Below are positions 61,116 to 64,000 of a stretch of DNA of 64,000 nucleotides, piece after piece. Origin of the DNA: Sipunculus nudus. Its lineage: Eukaryota > Annelida > Sipuncula > Golfingiida > Sipunculidae. The stretch lies in assembly GCA_026874595.1 (NCBI GenBank), contig CM049320.1:52665070-52729069 (forward strand). Reading direction: 5' to 3'. The translations under genes were made by a program, and so were the position numbers. A model generated the notes under the pieces. It was not told the DNA's origin, did not search any database, and saw nothing but the letters and a program-made list of their open reading frames with translations. The first letter of the stretch is position 1; every line of letters starts with the position of its first letter.

Positions 61116-63589
61116 TACCTGTCTCCTAGACCCAGTTGTGGCTCTGTTGTAAGCACAGAGCCATAGGTCGCTGCCTTCATTTATTTAACGGACGGGAACG
61201 CAGGCACTGTCAGACGATGGTGAGCCGGGCCGGATGATTGTTTCAGCCAGCGGTGTGCAGTGCACGTGTTTCATCATTACTGCTAACTTCCTGACCAACC
61301 CAGCGGAAATGTGACACATGCACCTGCACGGCTAAACAATCCAGTGCGTAACCCTAGTAACAATCCGTGTAGCCAGCGGTCTTGTGTGGCCAGAGGTCCA
61401 GTTACATTGACACTCAATGGGATATTTTTACATGGGCGTACTGAATATTTGCTACCTGATGCGACTGTGGGGAATAACTCGTTTTGTTAAAAATAAAAAA
61501 ATTATATTTTATCAGATAGATAATTTTATTAGGTTTAAAATGATAAATACTTTATACTTTTGCATGAAAACAGAAAGATTCATTGAGATTTTATTGAGAC
61601 AAGAGTGCAAGATGAATACAGACCTTCTATGCGAATGTTATGTAATATTTTAGAGGTGAACACTGGACACGCAAATATGGCAAGGCAACAGCTTGTTTCT
61701 ATTTCGACTCAGCCACACCTTCTGATGATACCTCTGGCAATTGAGAGAGAAAGAGAGGGGGGGGGGGAGACAAGTAAAACAGAGCGACAGAGAGAAAAAC
61801 ATTTGAAGCCTAACTCCTGCAATGGTCCGTGTAACCCAAGAATACATGCAAGTCACATGTGCACCTTAGGCCATAGACACTCAAAGTAGGGCCTTGTTAT
61901 CTACATTTGTAATTTATCAATGTACACTGTTTTTTATTCACTTCACCTATTTTTAACACCAGGACACAATGATAGAGATTACAGTTCATATAAACCGTTA
62001 GTGCGCAATACTTTGAGGGTCTGTGAAGTTGTCCCGAACGGAGGAAACATTAAAGGTAACTTGAACAAATACGCATTTGTATAAATATAACAGATTTATC
62101 TTTCAGTTTTGAATTAATACAAAATTAGTTTCTATGCATGGAAAAATTATATCTAAAAAAGATTTCCCAGGATCTCTGCGATGTAGGTTTTTGAAAACGG
62201 TCGGTCCACCCTGGTAATGTCGAACTACCATGTCCTTCCGATAGGCAATTGCTTCTATCAAGCAGATTCTTCCTGCTTATGTACTGCCCTGAGAGCAGCT
62301 TATAGATTGACCTAGTCATGTTATCCAAAGCTATGCTTGAAATTTGCTACATTGGTGATCATACGGGAAATAGAATGATCCAGGTGATTTAAAAAAAGAT
62401 AAGACACTTTTCCCATCTGCATTATTTTTAGTGCATCGTATGTAAATTATGCATCGATTCTCGGGAATGAGATCTGTCTCTACGTTTATAATAACGTTTG
62501 TGACTGACCAATGAGAATAAAGATAAAAAATCATGTCATATAGACAGTGAAATACCAGAAATTATAAGGGAATGGATTTCATGCGAAAAACTGACCAAAA
62601 ACAACACTGGGATTGTCCCAGACAATCATTGTCTCAGACATTTATAAAAATAAAACAAATAGTTGATATTAGAAACAAACAGTGCATATGTTGCAAACAT
62701 CCGGCGTACAACAAGAGCGAACTATCATAGAGTTGTATAACAGCTGAGGGACGAGATTAGGTGACGCATAAGTCATATGACAACAGCTATAAAAAAGTAC
62801 TGCTTACGGTATTAGTGGAAGAAAATAAAAAAGTTACAGTCACCCCACAAACGAAGCGCATATATTATTGATAGATTAAAGGCAAATAAAGATACTTCAA
62901 ATAAGTTCAATGAAAAATACAATAATTAAATTAAATTATGTGCAACAGATTTCAAGGACAAAGAAATTGTAATGAAGACTATTCAGGCAAAACCAATGCA
63001 GTCGTAAAAGGCACCACAAGATGATTTACATTAAGGAAAATATTACCATGCCTTTTCGGTTGTTCCCTCAGTCATATAAGACGGCGGGAAGGAAACCCGT
63101 GATCCTGTTCTGACAGTCCGGTTGAAATCATTTAAAACTATAAAGGTACGCTATATAGGAACATGGCATGGACATTTGATATTAAAACGATGTCGTAGAT
63201 ATGGTTTTAAAAAATCCCTGATACCAAGGAGAAGCATTTTAAGTATTTGTCAGAACTAAAAATGAAATATTTGTACGAATACCATAATTAAACACAGTGC
63301 AACACAAGATATAGCATCCAAGCAGCAACTGCCTAAATATTACTATATCCTTACCTTAATTAATTGTGCACCCGTCATGAAGGTTCGACTGACACACTAT
63401 TAACATTTATATTTATTGATGCTAGACCGCCCGTCGCCAGAACCGCATATCATCTCAAAGAGACCAACAAGTAGCACCATCTGACGAACATGTAAACAAC
63501 TAATCAATGGCGGTACTCTACGACATGTGTGCAAGTGTGAAAGGAAATTTCATCTTATTATATATCACGAGGTAGTTAAGTAGATTGCT
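61116..63589. other. Non-coding region
   Basis: A less AT-rich stretch (61140-61400) without a recognised gene; a GA-rich and poly-G tract at 61743-61800; otherwise AT-rich. Small open frames show no family features. Confidence 0.5.
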
Positions 63590-64000
63590 GTTGCCTTGAT
63601 GCCGGCAAAGCAGCCTTCGATGGATTGAATATTGGTAAAATGTTTTCCTTACTTATTAAAACGAGGTGGTTCCAGGTGTGCTCACTGATGCTTAATAAAG
63701 AAGTAATCCATACGTGTTGCATGAAATGATGAGACCTCTGATAATTTCTTTTCAGAAAATGGAGTTAAACAGGGCGGGGTGCTCAATTAACAAATATTTA
63801 ATCTATACATAGATAAATTGATATGTAGATAAAGACAGAGTGATATTATTCTCTCATTGCACACAAATTTGGAGGCTGCTGAGCTACACTGATGATTTGA
63901 TGCTATCGGCATCATCGACAAGCTGGTTACAGCAAACTAGTGAATATCTTTAGCAAGTTTAAGGATGAGTAATATATCAAATATGGATTATCCCACCTTT
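63590..64000 (+). pseudogene. Non-LTR retrotransposon reverse transcriptase, partial at window edge
   Basis: In shifting plus frames: LDAGKAAFDGLNIGKMFSLLIK (63597-63661; motif A, with its Asp), ENGVKQGGVLN (63755-63787), IFNLYIDKL (about 63797-63822) and SYTDDLMLSASSTSWLQ (63882-63932), where YTDD at 63885-63896 is the catalytic motif. The order and spacing match RVT_1 of LINE-type elements. It differs from the 14.8-16.6 kb element. Stops interrupt it, so it is a relic; it runs off the window. Confidence 0.82.

Noticed and set aside
61140-61400. Possible CpG-rich promoter or first exon
   Set aside because: Only modestly GC-rich; no open frame, splice pattern or core promoter could be supported.

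Overview
The window looks like repeat-rich, AT-rich, non-coding DNA from a metazoan nuclear genome, most likely a lophotrochozoan such as a bivalve mollusc. The reasons are: no prokaryotic gene organisation, many (TA)n arrays, tRNA-derived SINEs, decayed BEL/Pao and Ty3/Gypsy retrotransposons and non-LTR reverse transcriptases, and a 60.8-kb repeat tail (GGACGGCC-type run followed by a TTAGCTCAG/CTGAGCTAA hairpin) of a kind I associate with bivalve genomes. The taxon is an inference. I found no intact host protein-coding gene. Almost every coding similarity is to a broken retroelement; a few short open segments (30.9, 34.2, 34.9 and 46.1 kb) could be exons or exon relics of unknown genes.

Left part (1-14 kb): a direct repeat of at least 3.18 kb occurs at 1-3183 and 9531-12721 and is nearly identical. 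Between the copies lie a 1.1-kb satellite (3184-4290; about 113-bp monomers in a 454-bp four-monomer higher-order repeat) and a frameshifted BEL/Pao element on the minus strand (9550-5622: gag, aspartic protease, reverse transcriptase, start of RNase H). The gag start codon lies inside the repeated part, so a tandem duplication with a period of about 9.53 kb explains the layout better than a pair of LTRs. A Gypsy integrase relic (+, about 13.15-14.0 kb) follows.

Middle (14-31 kb): a decayed non-LTR retrotransposon pol (-, 16.57-14.78 kb) that has lost its catalytic motif C; a tRNA-derived SINE (-, 18.37-18.60 kb); a small MITE-like unit (22.1 kb); and a degraded Ty3/Gypsy element (-, 23.13-30.72 kb) with gag, protease LIDTGS motif, RT, RNase H and integrase fragments, a tRNA-Lys-like primer-binding site and unequal LTRs. 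Its leader carries a 62-bp inverted duplication of a coding-looking segment.

Right part (31-64 kb): an old, diverged tandem array (31.8-49.05 kb) whose blocks A-B-C-D-E recur in the same order two to three times with deletions and later insertions (one insertion holds a second SINE at 36.57 kb). Three blocks carry short minus-strand open segments that may be relics of an unrecognised duplicated gene. Beyond it are several tandem and dispersed repeat families (49.6-50.6, 50.8, 53.3-53.7, 54.4/57.1, 56.8, 57.5-58.0 and 60.1-61.1 kb) and, at the right edge, part of another non-LTR reverse transcriptase (+, 63.59 kb onward) with a YTDD catalytic motif.

All homology calls come from reading motifs by eye. 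Boundaries of decayed elements and percent identities are estimates.
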